Source: Flavobacterium sp. UBA7665 (GTDB taxonomy: Bacteria; Bacteroidota; Bacteroidia; Flavobacteriales; Flavobacteriaceae). From it: a stretch of 64,000 bases of DNA. The notes under the pieces were generated by a model. It was not told the origin of the DNA. It made no database searches and worked only from the letters and a program-made list of their open reading frames with translations. Made by a program: the position numbers and the translations under genes. Numbering within the stretch: the first letter of the stretch is position 1; each line of letters starts with the position of its first letter. Below, one piece after another: positions 53,247 through 61,801 of this stretch. The stretch spans positions 290,513 through 354,512 of the forward strand of contig DLHP01000041.1 of NCBI GenBank assembly GCA_002483285.1, given 5' to 3'.

Positions 53247-54389
53247 TTACTGCTTGCTAAAAGAAACCTGCATCGTCGTTCCCTTATTCACTTCCGATTG
53301 CAACACCTTAATTTTGCCCTTGTGGTATTCCTCCACGATGCGTTTGGTGAGTGAAAGCCCCAAACCCCAACCGCGTTTCTTGGTCGTAAATCCGGGTTCA
53401 AAGACGCTTTTATATTGGTTTTTCGGGATGCCTTTGCCCGAATCGGATACTTTGATTTTCACAAATTTACCTTCGTCCACAATCACTACCGAGAGTTTTC
53501 CCCTGCCGCGCATCGCATCAATAGCGTTCTTGACGAGGTTTTCAACCGTCCAACTGTGCAAGGCGGGGTTAATTGAAACCATTATCGGTTTCTTGGGCGC
53601 CTTAAACGAAAAATCAATCTGTTTGGAAAACCGCGACTGTAAATAATCATACGATTCGCGCGTTTCGGCCACGATATCGCGCACTTCAAGTATCGGTTCC
53701 GAGCCAATCTTTGAGAATCGGTCGGTAATCGTCTGCAAACGCGTAATGTCTTTCTCGATTTCGGCCACCGTAGTTTCATCCACATTGTCAGCTTTCATGA
53801 TTTCGAGCCAACCAATCAACGACGACAGCGGCGTACCAATCTGGTGTGCGGTTTCTTTGGCCATTCCAGCCCAAAGTTTGTTTTGCGTGGCCATTTTGGT
53901 GCTGCGGTAAAAATTGTAGACCAGCGCGCCAAAGAGTACGATAATCAACACCAGCGTAATCGGGTAATACTTGAGTTTGTTGAGAAGCGACGAGTCGCCG
54001 TAATACAAATACTGGAATTTTCCCGGCACGTATTCCATCACGATCGGGTCGTTCTGGTTCTTGAGTTTTTTGAGAAAAGCCATTGATTTTTCTTTGCTTT
54101 TAACAATCTCCTCATCAATGTTGGTCGTGTTGATGATCGAGTCGTTCTCGGTCAGGATAATCGGGATGCTCGCATTCTGGATGATTTTGAGCGGCAGTTC
54201 AATATCGGTGTCGATACCCGCGTTCTTGAGCGTTTTCTGCGCTTCGGCCCAATGCTCCATCTTCACGCGCTCCTCATTCTTGAAAATCTGAAAAAAGTTA
54301 TAGGTGTTCCAAAGGATCAGGCTAATGATGACAAACGAGGCGGCGATCAATATCCAGCGCGTAACATTCTTGCGGTTCGAAAATTCCAT
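53247..54389 (-). CDS. Sensor histidine kinase
   Basis: Membrane kinase of 380 residues. Two helices (about 12-30 and 145-165) enclose an extracytoplasmic sensor of about 110 residues. The kinase core follows: the H box KETAHQIGTPLSSLIGW with the phosphorylated His, the N box ENLVKNAIDAM, the G1 box DSGKGIP and the G2 region RGWGLGLSLTKRI. There is no PAS or HAMP domain and no response regulator beside it, so it is an orphan. The ATG at 54389 places the first helix correctly. Its upstream region holds repeat copy F. Confidence 0.9.
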   Translation of the reverse strand: MEFSNRKNVTRWILIAASFVIISLILWNTYNFFQIFKNEERVKMEHWAEAQKTLKNAGIDTDIELPLKIIQNASIPIILTENDSIINTTNIDEEIVKSKEKSMAFLKKLKNQNDPIVMEYVPGKFQYLYYGDSSLLNKLKYYPITLVLIIVLFGALVYNFYRSTKMATQNKLWAGMAKETAHQIGTPLSSLIGWLEIMKADNVDETTVAEIEKDITRLQTITDRFSKIGSEPILEVRDIVAETRESYDYLQSRFSKQIDFSFKAPKKPIMVSINPALHSWTVENLVKNAIDAMRGRGKLSVVIVDEGKFVKIKVSDSGKGIPKNQYKSVFEPGFTTKKRGWGLGLSLTKRIVEEYHKGKIKVLQSEVNKGTTMQVSFSKQ

Positions 54390-54448
54390 GCGATTAATTT
54401 GGTGGCATAAATATAACGAAATAAAGTGTTTTTGATTGCACTGTTTTT

Positions 54449-54532
54449 GGGCGGACAATTCCTGCTCTGCGCTTTATCTTTTACTGGCTGGCAGCAGCCA
54501 GCAAAAGGATGCCGCTGCGATCACGGCCGCGC
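54449..54532 (-). repeat. Dispersed palindromic repeat, copy F
   Basis: Orientation of copy B: GGGCGGACAATTCCTGCTCT, GCGCTTTATCTTTT, then the tip CTGGCTG/CAGCCAG, then GCAAAAGGATGCCGCTGCG and ATCACGGCCGCGC. Lies between the divergent kinase and flavin reductase genes. The tip stem (CTGGCTGGCAGCAGCCAG) is unrelated in sequence to other copies. Confidence 0.85.
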
Positions 54533-54600
54533 TCCAGAATAGTTTTCAACAGCCGTTATACCATTCATGCGATTTCATACATTTACGCAAACCATTTTTT

Positions 54601-55491
54601 ATGCCCAGTTTCGAGCCCAAAGACCTGACGCCCTTGCAACTACAAGCCTACCTGCAAACCGCTGTGGCGCCGCGCCCAATCGCGTTTGCCAGTACACTCA
54701 GTGCGTCTGGAAAACCCAATTTGTCGCCATTTAGCTTTTTCAACGTCTTTAGTTCCAACCCGCCGATATTGATTTTTTCACCGGCGCGTCGCGTGCGTGA
54801 CAACACCACCAAACACACGCTCGAGAATGTCAAGGAAACGCGTGAAGTGGTCATCAATATGGTCAATTACGACCTCGTGCAACAGGCTTCGCTATCGAGC
54901 ACCGAATATGCAGAAGGCGTGAATGAATTCCTCAAATCAGGACTTACACAAATACCATCGGATATCGTCAAACCCTATCGCGTCAAGGAATCGCCGGTAC
55001 AGTTTGAATGCAAAGTCAACGACATCATAGCGCTGGGTGAAAACGGCGGCGCCGGAAATTTGGTCATCTGTGAAGTGCTCAAAATCCACATCGATGAAAA
55101 AATCCTCAACGAAAACGGCCAAATAGACCAGCATAAGATTGATTTGGTTGCGCGTCTCGGCGGCAACTGGTATTCGCGCTCCAGCCAAGGTTTGTTTGAG
55201 GTACCCAAACCACTCACAACTTTAGGAATTGGTGTAGATAATATACCCCAGTTCATTCGCAAAAGCGCTATTTTTACGGGGAATGATTTGGGCATGCTGG
55301 GCAACATCGAAGCCTTGCCCACAACCCAAGAAGTTACTATATTTGTACAGCAAAATTTTGCAATCAAAGGCATCCTCAGCGCCGACGATCCAATCAAGGT
55401 TCAGCTCAAGGCCAAGGAATACCTGGAACACGGCGATGTACTGTCGGCCTGGAAAATTTTGCTCGCAGGAGCATTACAACAAAAACAATAA
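54601..55491 (+). CDS. Flavin reductase family protein
   Basis: FMN-binding split-barrel protein of 296 residues (DIM6/NTAB type). LQTAVAPRPIAFASTLSASG and NLSPFSFFNVFSSNPPILIFSP form the FMN-binding region, with TREVVINMVNY and FECKV in the core. It probably reduces flavin or acts on a small substrate. The ATG at 54601 fits the family N-terminus. Upstream is the repeat copy F. Confidence 0.87.
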   Translation: MPSFEPKDLTPLQLQAYLQTAVAPRPIAFASTLSASGKPNLSPFSFFNVFSSNPPILIFSPARRVRDNTTKHTLENVKETREVVINMVNYDLVQQASLSSTEYAEGVNEFLKSGLTQIPSDIVKPYRVKESPVQFECKVNDIIALGENGGAGNLVICEVLKIHIDEKILNENGQIDQHKIDLVARLGGNWYSRSSQGLFEVPKPLTTLGIGVDNIPQFIRKSAIFTGNDLGMLGNIEALPTTQEVTIFVQQNFAIKGILSADDPIKVQLKAKEYLEHGDVLSAWKILLAGALQQKQ

Positions 55492-55508
55492 CATTAATAC
55501 AAGAGAAG

Positions 55509-55889
55509 ATGGAAGTTACAGGCAAAGTGAAAGCGATCAATCCTGAGCAACAGGTAAGCGCAAGTTTTAAGAAAAGAGAATTGGTGGTGACTACGGAAGA
55601 GCAATATCCGCAACACATCATGATAGAATTTACGCAGGACAAATGCGACCTGCTCAACAACTATAGAGTGGGTGAGCCTGTAAAAGTGTCGATCAATTTA
55701 AGGGGACGCGAATGGGTCAATCCACAAGGAGAAACCAAATATTTCAACAGCATCCAAGGTTGGAGGATAGAGAAAATGCAAGCCGACGCGCCAATGCAAC
55801 AACAACAAGCGCCGCCAATGCCGGCTGCACAAGCATTCGAACCTGCCGCAACTTTTACAGAAGAAGAGCACGACGATTTGCCCTTCTAA
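55509..55889 (+). CDS. DUF3127 OB-like protein with SSB-type acidic tail
   Basis: Protein of 126 residues. The N-terminal 85 residues match DUF3127 (MEVTGKVKAINPEQQVSASF, KKRELVVTTEEQYPQHIMIEF, GREWVNPQGETKYFNSIQGWRI) and look like an OB-fold. A linker rich in Gln, Pro and Ala follows. The last residues are EEEHDDLPF, the same type of C-terminal tip that SSB uses to recruit partner proteins (the ssb product here ends ENDLPF). It is probably a single-stranded nucleic-acid binding protein related to SSB. Confidence 0.85.
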   Translation: MEVTGKVKAINPEQQVSASFKKRELVVTTEEQYPQHIMIEFTQDKCDLLNNYRVGEPVKVSINLRGREWVNPQGETKYFNSIQGWRIEKMQADAPMQQQQAPPMPAAQAFEPAATFTEEEHDDLPF

Positions 55890-55907
55890 GCGAAACAATA
55901 ATAAAAC

Positions 55908-55947
55908 AAAACCGGATTTTGAGTCTACTCGATTTCCGGTTTTTTTA
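55908..55947 (+). terminator. Terminator of the DUF3127 gene
   Basis: AAACCGGA/TCCGGTTT stem of 8 bp with a poly-T tail. The aat start codon lies only 5 bases beyond. Confidence 0.85.
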
Positions 55948-55952
55948 TAGGT

Positions 55953-56609
55953 ATGATTTACAGACTTTCTAGCGACCTTTATTTCCCTGCTGTTGAAACG
56001 GCTTCTCCAGAAGGCATCCTCGCCTATGGTGGCGATTTGTCGCCAGAGCGGTTGCTGCTGGCTTACCGCAGTGGCATTTTTCCTTGGTTTGAGGACGACC
56101 AGCCCATTTTGTGGTGGTCTCCGGCGCAAAGGATGGTGTTGTTTTTAGACGAACTGGTCGTTTCAAAGAGCATGCGCAACGTCATCAACCGCGGTGTTTT
56201 CAGGGTTACTTTCAACACCCAATTCAGGAGTGTCATCACCCATTGCCAGCAAATCGTGCGCGACGGGCAAAGCGGCACCTGGATTACCCATGAGATGTTA
56301 GAAGCGTATTGCAAACTCCACGAAATGGGCATCGCCAAATCGGTTGAGGTGTGGCAAGATGATTTGTTGGTGGGCGGTTTGTACGGCGTTGACCTGGGAC
56401 ATATTTTCTGTGGGGAAAGCATGTTTTCAAAGGTGCCCAATGCATCCAAGATGGCTTTTATTGCATTGGCGGGACAACTAAAAAATGACAATTACAAACT
56501 GTTGGATTGTCAGGTGTATAATGAGCACCTTGAAAGTTTGGGCTGCCGCGAGATAGATCGAGGAGAATTTATGCGGATCTTGACTACTCCAACCAATAGG
56601 GCTTCCTGA
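55953..56609 (+). CDS. aat: Leucyl/phenylalanyl-tRNA-protein transferase
   Basis: N-end-rule enzyme of 218 residues that adds Leu or Phe to proteins with N-terminal Lys or Arg, marking them for ClpAP. Family segments: GDLSPERLLLAYRSGIFPWF, ILWWSPAQRMVL, VWQDDLLVGGLYGVDLGHIF and GESMFSKVPNASKMAF. The terminator of the previous gene is directly before it, so it should have its own promoter inside that interval or be reached by read-through. Confidence 0.94.
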   Translation: MIYRLSSDLYFPAVETASPEGILAYGGDLSPERLLLAYRSGIFPWFEDDQPILWWSPAQRMVLFLDELVVSKSMRNVINRGVFRVTFNTQFRSVITHCQQIVRDGQSGTWITHEMLEAYCKLHEMGIAKSVEVWQDDLLVGGLYGVDLGHIFCGESMFSKVPNASKMAFIALAGQLKNDNYKLLDCQVYNEHLESLGCREIDRGEFMRILTTPTNRAS

Positions 56610-56661
56610 GCCAACGTTGTTTCCCAGCCTTTCCGATAGAAACGCATGATGCGATTTTAAG

Positions 56662-57234
56662 CTATTTAGCAGGTTGGGTTCGTCTCCAACAGTTGGCGAC
56701 ATGGTCGTTGACCATTCCCGTAGCCTGCATGTGCGCATACACCACGGTAGATCCTACAAATTTAAAGCCGCGCTTTTTGAGATCTTTACTGATGGCGTCC
56801 GACAAGGGCGTAGTGGCTTGTACCGAACTCAGGTCGCGGTGTAAGTTGTCTATGGGTTTGCCATCCACAAATCCCCAGATGTACTTGGAGAAACTGCCAA
56901 ACTCCTTCTGTACTTCCATGAAAGCTATCGCGTTAGACACCGTACCTTTAATTTTGAGGCTATTTCGGATGATTCCTTCGTCCTGCATGAGCGCAGCGAT
57001 TTTATCCGCATCGTATTTGGCAATCTTTTTATAGTCGAAATGGTCGAAAGCTTTTTTGAAGTTGGGTCGTTTTTTCAAAATAGTGTACCAGCTCAAACCG
57101 GCCTGGAAGGTCTCGAGTAGCAGGAATTCAAACAAAGTAGCGTCGTCATACACCGGGTTGCCCCATTCATTGTCGTGGTAGTCGCGGTAGAGGTCGTCTT
57201 TTTCGCACCAGCCGCAGCGGATTTTAGTTTGCAT
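56662..57234 (-). CDS. tag: DNA-3-methyladenine glycosylase I
   Basis: Repair glycosylase of 190 residues that removes 3-methyladenine. RCGWCEKDDLYRDYHDNEWG contains the N-terminal Cys and His, and HMQATGMVNDHVANCW near the C-terminus supplies the other zinc ligands. LFEFLLLETFQAGLSWYTIL is the substrate-pocket helix. The start is 1 base after the stop of the transporter gene, so they are translated together. Confidence 0.93.
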   Translation of the reverse strand: MQTKIRCGWCEKDDLYRDYHDNEWGNPVYDDATLFEFLLLETFQAGLSWYTILKKRPNFKKAFDHFDYKKIAKYDADKIAALMQDEGIIRNSLKIKGTVSNAIAFMEVQKEFGSFSKYIWGFVDGKPIDNLHRDLSSVQATTPLSDAISKDLKKRGFKFVGSTVVYAHMQATGMVNDHVANCWRRTQPAK

Positions 57235-57235
57235 G

Positions 57236-57883
57236 TTATTTCTCTTGTAAATATTTTTTGATTGCGGCATGCCCAACGTAAATCAGCGGCGTGAGCAAAA
57301 TGGCAATCGCGAGTTTGACAAAATAGCCGGTAAATGCCGATTTGATAAAGGTGGGTGTGTCCATTTTTCCGGTCATCCAAAAGGCAATACCCAGTACGAT
57401 AAAGCTGTCAAAGAGTTGGGAAATAACCGTAGAACCGGTACTTCTGAGCCAGATTTTTTTGTCGCCGGTTTTGTTTTTTACAAAATGAAAAATGGTCACA
57501 TCGATGAGCTGCGAAACCAAAAAGGCGGTGATGCTGCCTACAATGATCCACATGCTTTGCCCAAAGACAGCAGTGAATTGCGCATCGGTGACGAGTCCCG
57601 CACCGTTAACGGCGGGAATTTGCATTGCAGCATACAGCAGCACGAAGCAATAGGCCACCAGGCAGGCAGTAAGCATAGACAACCTGCGCACGCCCGATCG
57701 GCCAAAGTACTCGTTGATCAGGTCGGTGGTGAGGAAAACCACGGGCCACGGCAAAATCCCAACACTCATCACCGCGTCACCCACATAAATGAGCTTGCCA
57801 CCGATGAGTTCGGCCACGACCGCATTGGTGATGAAGATTCCGGCGAGAATGATGTAGACAGTGTCTTTTCGGGTTTGGAACAT
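57236..57883 (-). CDS. yhhQ: Queuosine precursor transporter
   Basis: Membrane protein of 215 residues with six helices, the VUT/YhhQ family that imports preQ0 or preQ1 for queuosine-tRNA synthesis. Signatures: VVAELIGGKLI, LPWPVVFLTTDLINEYFGRSG and VSQLIDVTIFHFVKNKTG. Followed by tag. A dispersed repeat is not found here. Confidence 0.88.
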   Translation of the reverse strand: MFQTRKDTVYIILAGIFITNAVVAELIGGKLIYVGDAVMSVGILPWPVVFLTTDLINEYFGRSGVRRLSMLTACLVAYCFVLLYAAMQIPAVNGAGLVTDAQFTAVFGQSMWIIVGSITAFLVSQLIDVTIFHFVKNKTGDKKIWLRSTGSTVISQLFDSFIVLGIAFWMTGKMDTPTFIKSAFTGYFVKLAIAILLTPLIYVGHAAIKKYLQEK

Positions 57884-58090
57884 GTTGAGCGGTTAGGAAC
57901 AAGTTCAAATATACTATTTTGGAAATAATAAAAAACAGCGCAATTAAAATATCTCCGAGGGATCTTAATGTTATTAAATCATTGATTTTTAGCGGTTTTT
58001 TTGCTGCGTAAATAAATACTGTTATATTTAAAATCTCAAACCCCGATTCTTAGCGCCTACATCCAATCAATGTTAATTAAAATTTAGCAT

Positions 58091-59467
58091 ATGACGACCA
58101 TTTGTATTGTGGGGCATCGGGATATAAGAGAAGATCAGCAACAGCGCGTTCGTGAAGAAATCGAAAAAACCCTGGGCTATTTCCTATCATTAGGGAAAGT
58201 CGAGACGCTATCATTGGTTGCATCTGGCGCCGACACGATTTTTTACGACGTGGCCGAAGCAATGAAAGTCCCGATTAAAATTTGGCTTCCTTTTGCCGAA
58301 GCAGTTTATCGCGAAGATTTCACAGGCAAAGATTTAACCAAGTTTAATGCGATCCTCAGTGAAAAAAACATTGAATGGACAGGCGTGCTTCCCGTTTCGC
58401 CTTCGCAGGAAGATAAAAATGAAGCGTATCGCAAAGCAGCGCAGAAACTCGTTGACAGGTCAGATTATTTACTGGCGGTTTGGGATGGTAAGGCAGCCGA
58501 GGGCATCGGAGGAACTGCCGATACTGTTGAATATGCGTGGAGTAAAAACAAGCCAGTGATACATATACATGCAGATCGAAGCCCGAAAAACCAACTACAC
58601 CATGCAAATCCAAGCCAAAATTTGGACGCGCTTGAAAAAGCCGCGATGCAAGCCAAAATAAGCTTTCAGATCGCTTGGGGTTTGGGAATAGCGTTTGGAC
58701 TTTTTTCGGTGATTGCTTTTGCGCCCACTTTGTTTTTTAGTGATTTTTTTGAGGGACATCCGAAGGGAAAACTGATTTTGTACTTAATCGAATTGGTCTG
58801 TTTGCCACTTTCGTATTGGTTGCTTTGTTACCGCGCACACCAGGCCAAGGCGGTTTTCGTCGATAAAAGGATAGTCGCAGAACGGCAGCGCGTATATGAG
58901 CAGTTCGACCGCGTTAGGATTGCACTGCCTGTCGACGAGAAAAACGATATTACAGTCTCCAGCTACCAAGACACACCCGAAATGGCACAGTCAAAAACAG
59001 CACTCATGGAGTTTGTACAAGGCCAGATTGACTATCATTATCACAAGAGGGTAAAAAAGTACAGTCGCAATAAAGACATAATGCGGCGTATCATGTTTGG
59101 CATTCTCGTGGCTTTTTTTGTGGTTGTCGGATTGGGTTTTATTGAAATGATGGTAGAACTTGTTAATCGGGATTTCTCTAAAAAGCACCATTTACACGAT
59201 TACGCACAATGGCTGCACTACTTTTGGGTCGTCTTTCCGGCGACTTATGCGGCGCTTGAGGTGATCGTCTATTTTAACGAATGGCAGCTCAATATCAGGG
59301 TTTCCAAAAAAACAATGCTCAAACTCGAAGCGATCAAAAAAGAGATTGTGTTTGCGGATCTCGCGGGTTTTGTAAAAGCCATGCACGAATTGAAAACCGT
59401 GTTGGAAATAGAGAATGAAGATTGGAATATCCTCATCGACAGCAAGCACATCGGTGCTTACATTTAA
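58091..59467 (+). CDS. SLOG-like domain joined to four-helix membrane module
   Basis: Protein of 458 residues not clearly named. Residues 1-160 form a Rossmann-like domain resembling the SLOG/LOG superfamily: VGHRD (7-11), VASGADT (43-49), LPF (66-68), WDG (131-133) and GGTADTVEYA (140-149), plausible nucleotide-binding features. The rest has four predicted membrane helices (about 191-212, 228-247, 334-356, 374-394) with a soluble segment between pairs and an amphipathic end. This resembles SLOG-SLATT arrangements in predicted nucleotide-sensing conflict systems. Four genes for exported proteins follow on the same strand. Function not established. Confidence 0.7.
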   Translation: MTTICIVGHRDIREDQQQRVREEIEKTLGYFLSLGKVETLSLVASGADTIFYDVAEAMKVPIKIWLPFAEAVYREDFTGKDLTKFNAILSEKNIEWTGVLPVSPSQEDKNEAYRKAAQKLVDRSDYLLAVWDGKAAEGIGGTADTVEYAWSKNKPVIHIHADRSPKNQLHHANPSQNLDALEKAAMQAKISFQIAWGLGIAFGLFSVIAFAPTLFFSDFFEGHPKGKLILYLIELVCLPLSYWLLCYRAHQAKAVFVDKRIVAERQRVYEQFDRVRIALPVDEKNDITVSSYQDTPEMAQSKTALMEFVQGQIDYHYHKRVKKYSRNKDIMRRIMFGILVAFFVVVGLGFIEMMVELVNRDFSKKHHLHDYAQWLHYFWVVFPATYAALEVIVYFNEWQLNIRVSKKTMLKLEAIKKEIVFADLAGFVKAMHELKTVLEIENEDWNILIDSKHIGAYI

Positions 59468-59508
59468 AAACAATTCAAACGATACTATTAACCAAACAAG
59501 CTTTACTT

Positions 59509-60414
59509 ATGAAAAAAATGACAATCTTATTTTTTCTGTTTTATTTAATTGGCACATCCGCCCAAAACAAAACGACAGTCGGTGTCATGGCGTTCCAAAG
59601 CGCGTCGGCACAAAACAAACCCAGGGCTGCACAATTGCAGGAAATTGTGATGGAAGCCCTAAGCTCAAAATCCAATATTGAAGCGCTCGATCGCTCTAAA
59701 GACGACCTGCTCAACAAAGAGCTCGATGCTCAGATTGACGAAAGGTACATCGCATCGAAGCAATTGGTAGAACAAGGGAAGAAATTTGGCGCCCAACACC
59801 TTATTGTGGGAACACTTACCAATATAGAGTCCACCGAAGGTAAAAAACCAAGCGGCGGACCCAGCTTTGGACCTTATGGTGCGGTGCGCAGCGTGGGTTC
59901 GGCGATTGCGAGCAATGTGACCAACTACAAGGCCAACATCAGTTTCTCGCTGCAAATCATCGATGTAGAAACCGGAACGGTCATTAGTCACAAGGCTTTT
60001 AACCAATCTAAGGACAATTTCAGCGCGCCGGGCATGGGCAACTCGAAAGAAGACGCGGTGGTGAGCGCGATGAAAAACAGCAAGGAGAAAATCTTGTTGT
60101 GGCTTAACGAAACGTATCCGTCGACCATTACGATTGTGAAAATCGAGGAGAAATCGGGTAGCGGAAAACCAAAGACCATCCTCATGACCGGAATTGATGA
60201 GTCCTATAGCAAAGGAGATAAATTGTTGTTGCAGGAAACCGAGTTGATTCCGTCGGGTTCTTCGGCGCCACCACTCAAACGCATCAAGCCTATCGCTTCG
60301 ATTACTATCGTTGAACGGCAGGGTGATTTTACGGTTTGCAAAGTGAACGACGGCGCAGAGTCTATAGAAGAGCGCGTGGGTAAAACAGGAACATTGAGCA
60401 TTAAAAACAAATAA
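59509..60414 (+). CDS. CsgG-like exported protein
   Basis: Protein of 301 residues with a signal peptide (MKKMTILFFLFYLIGTSAQ). TTVGVMAFQSASAQNKPRA at the start and KFGAQHLIVGTLTNIE in the middle match the CsgG core, the fold of the curli secretion channel. NYKANISFSLQIIDVETGTVISHKAF follows. Unlike true CsgG it has no lipobox Cys. The Gly/Ser-rich stretch GGPSFGPYGAVRSVGSAIAS may be a flexible loop. The ATG at 59509 gives the signal peptide; the SLOG-like gene ends 41 bases upstream. Part of the same run of exported genes. Confidence 0.75.
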   Translation: MKKMTILFFLFYLIGTSAQNKTTVGVMAFQSASAQNKPRAAQLQEIVMEALSSKSNIEALDRSKDDLLNKELDAQIDERYIASKQLVEQGKKFGAQHLIVGTLTNIESTEGKKPSGGPSFGPYGAVRSVGSAIASNVTNYKANISFSLQIIDVETGTVISHKAFNQSKDNFSAPGMGNSKEDAVVSAMKNSKEKILLWLNETYPSTITIVKIEEKSGSGKPKTILMTGIDESYSKGDKLLLQETELIPSGSSAPPLKRIKPIASITIVERQGDFTVCKVNDGAESIEERVGKTGTLSIKNK

Positions 60415-60417
60415 GCC

Positions 60418-60879
60418 ATGAAAAAGCGATTTATTATAGCCTGCCTCGTGATTTTGGTTGGGCAGGTTGAAGGATTCTGCCAGGATATGGGCGGAATGAC
60501 GTCTTTTGTTAAATCGGATGTCGAGGGAACGGTGACCGTACAAGCCAACGGTTTTGCCAAAAAGAAACCCGAGAGTATCGCCAATGCGGCGTCGAATGCG
60601 TTTTATACCCTTATGTTTCGCGGTATTGCGGGCAGCCAATACAAGCAGCCGATGATTGCCAACGAACAAGAATTCAAAAACAATCCTGTTGTGGTTGAAA
60701 TCCTCAACGGCGGATATGCGTCATTCCTTACCGATTCTACGCTGCAAAGCGAAACAAAACTCAAACGAAAAGAAGACGGCGTGAAAGGCATACAGACCCA
60801 AATGGTCATGACGATCAATTGCAACGCGCTACGCAAATACCTCGAAGACAAAAAAATAATTAGAAAGTTCGGACTTTAA
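60418..60879 (+). CDS. Exported protein, LPP20/FlgT-like
   Basis: Protein of 153 residues with a signal peptide (MKKRFIIACLVILVGQVEGFCQ). The segment GTVTVQANGFAKKKPESIAN and AASNAFYTLMFRG resembles the N-terminal region of LPP20/FlgT-like proteins, where an Ala-rich helix follows a beta strand. The match is weak. Three bases after the CsgG-like gene, so co-transcribed. In Vibrio, FlgT and CsgG-like FlgO/FlgP work together at the outer membrane; this is only an analogy. Confidence 0.55.
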   Translation: MKKRFIIACLVILVGQVEGFCQDMGGMTSFVKSDVEGTVTVQANGFAKKKPESIANAASNAFYTLMFRGIAGSQYKQPMIANEQEFKNNPVVVEILNGGYASFLTDSTLQSETKLKRKEDGVKGIQTQMVMTINCNALRKYLEDKKIIRKFGL

Positions 60880-60889
60880 ACAAAAAAAT

Positions 60890-61792
60890 ATGAATCAGTT
60901 ACTTTTAACAGCGATTTTAATGGTGTTTACCGGAATCGCTTCTGCACAGGCTCCGGCAGCTCCGGCGAAAAAAAATATCCAACCCAGAATGATGGCCGTT
61001 CCCAAAGTTCCCAATGGCGTCGACCTGAAAGCGTTTTACGACAGTGACCTGAATGTCCAAATCGCCATCGCCAAGGTTGGCGAAGCTTTCTTGACCCGCG
61101 GGGCAAGGATCGCCGATTTTGACCAGGCATTGAAGCAGATGTATGAAAATGAAATCATAGATAAGGCTTCAGACAATGCAGCCGACGTCAAGACCATGAT
61201 CCTGCAAAAATCGGCAGCCGATATCTATATTGAAATCCAGTCGCAAGTGGTTCCCCATACTGGAAGAGGAGAAGGTGTAAAAAGCGTGAATCTGATCCTG
61301 AATGCCTACCAAACCGGAACCTCGAATGTACTGGCGACAAAGGTCGGGAAAAGCAACCCGAACCGTACTGAGGATATTGGGCTACTGACCTCAAACGCCA
61401 TCGAATCGGTGGCCGATGAATTTTTAAACATGATGCAGAACAGTTTTAATGAAATTGTAGAGAACGGCCAGTCGGTATTCGTGCAATTCACCGCCAACAA
61501 CAATTCTAAGATGAACCTCTACTCTGAGATTAACGGGAAAACATTAGAGGATACGCTCAACGAATGGTTTACGGAGCACGCGGTAAATGGGTCGTACAAC
61601 AACCAAGGCGCAACCGAGCTCAAAGCGATCTATTCGGATGTTAGGATTCCGCTGCGCAACCCTGCCAATCCAAACTCCAACTATACGGGCCAGACCTTCT
61701 CGAGCGATATCATCAAGTATTTGAAATCGATTGGGGTCAACGTCAAAAAAGAGTTGGGGACGAACAACAAAATCATTTTCACCATTTTATAA
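60890..61792 (+). CDS. DUF6175-like exported protein
   Basis: Protein of 300 residues with a signal peptide ending IASAQ and an Ala/Pro-rich start. NIQPRMMAVPKVPNGVDLK and EAFLTRGARIADFDQALKQM look like DUF6175 proteins of Bacteroidota; I am only moderately sure. FVQFTANNNSKMNLYSEINGK may be a second, LPP20-like part. Function unknown. It sits between the FlgT-like and the 331-residue genes with gaps of about 10 bases. Confidence 0.65.
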   Translation: MNQLLLTAILMVFTGIASAQAPAAPAKKNIQPRMMAVPKVPNGVDLKAFYDSDLNVQIAIAKVGEAFLTRGARIADFDQALKQMYENEIIDKASDNAADVKTMILQKSAADIYIEIQSQVVPHTGRGEGVKSVNLILNAYQTGTSNVLATKVGKSNPNRTEDIGLLTSNAIESVADEFLNMMQNSFNEIVENGQSVFVQFTANNNSKMNLYSEINGKTLEDTLNEWFTEHAVNGSYNNQGATELKAIYSDVRIPLRNPANPNSNYTGQTFSSDIIKYLKSIGVNVKKELGTNNKIIFTIL

Positions 61793-61801
61793 TTGGCTGC
61801 T

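Noticed and set aside
59665..60669. A long minus-strand open frame of 334 codons across the CsgG-like gene
   Set aside because: It lies antisense to a gene with a clear signal peptide and a family match. Its composition looks like a mirror of the sense codon use, and it has no domain I recognise.
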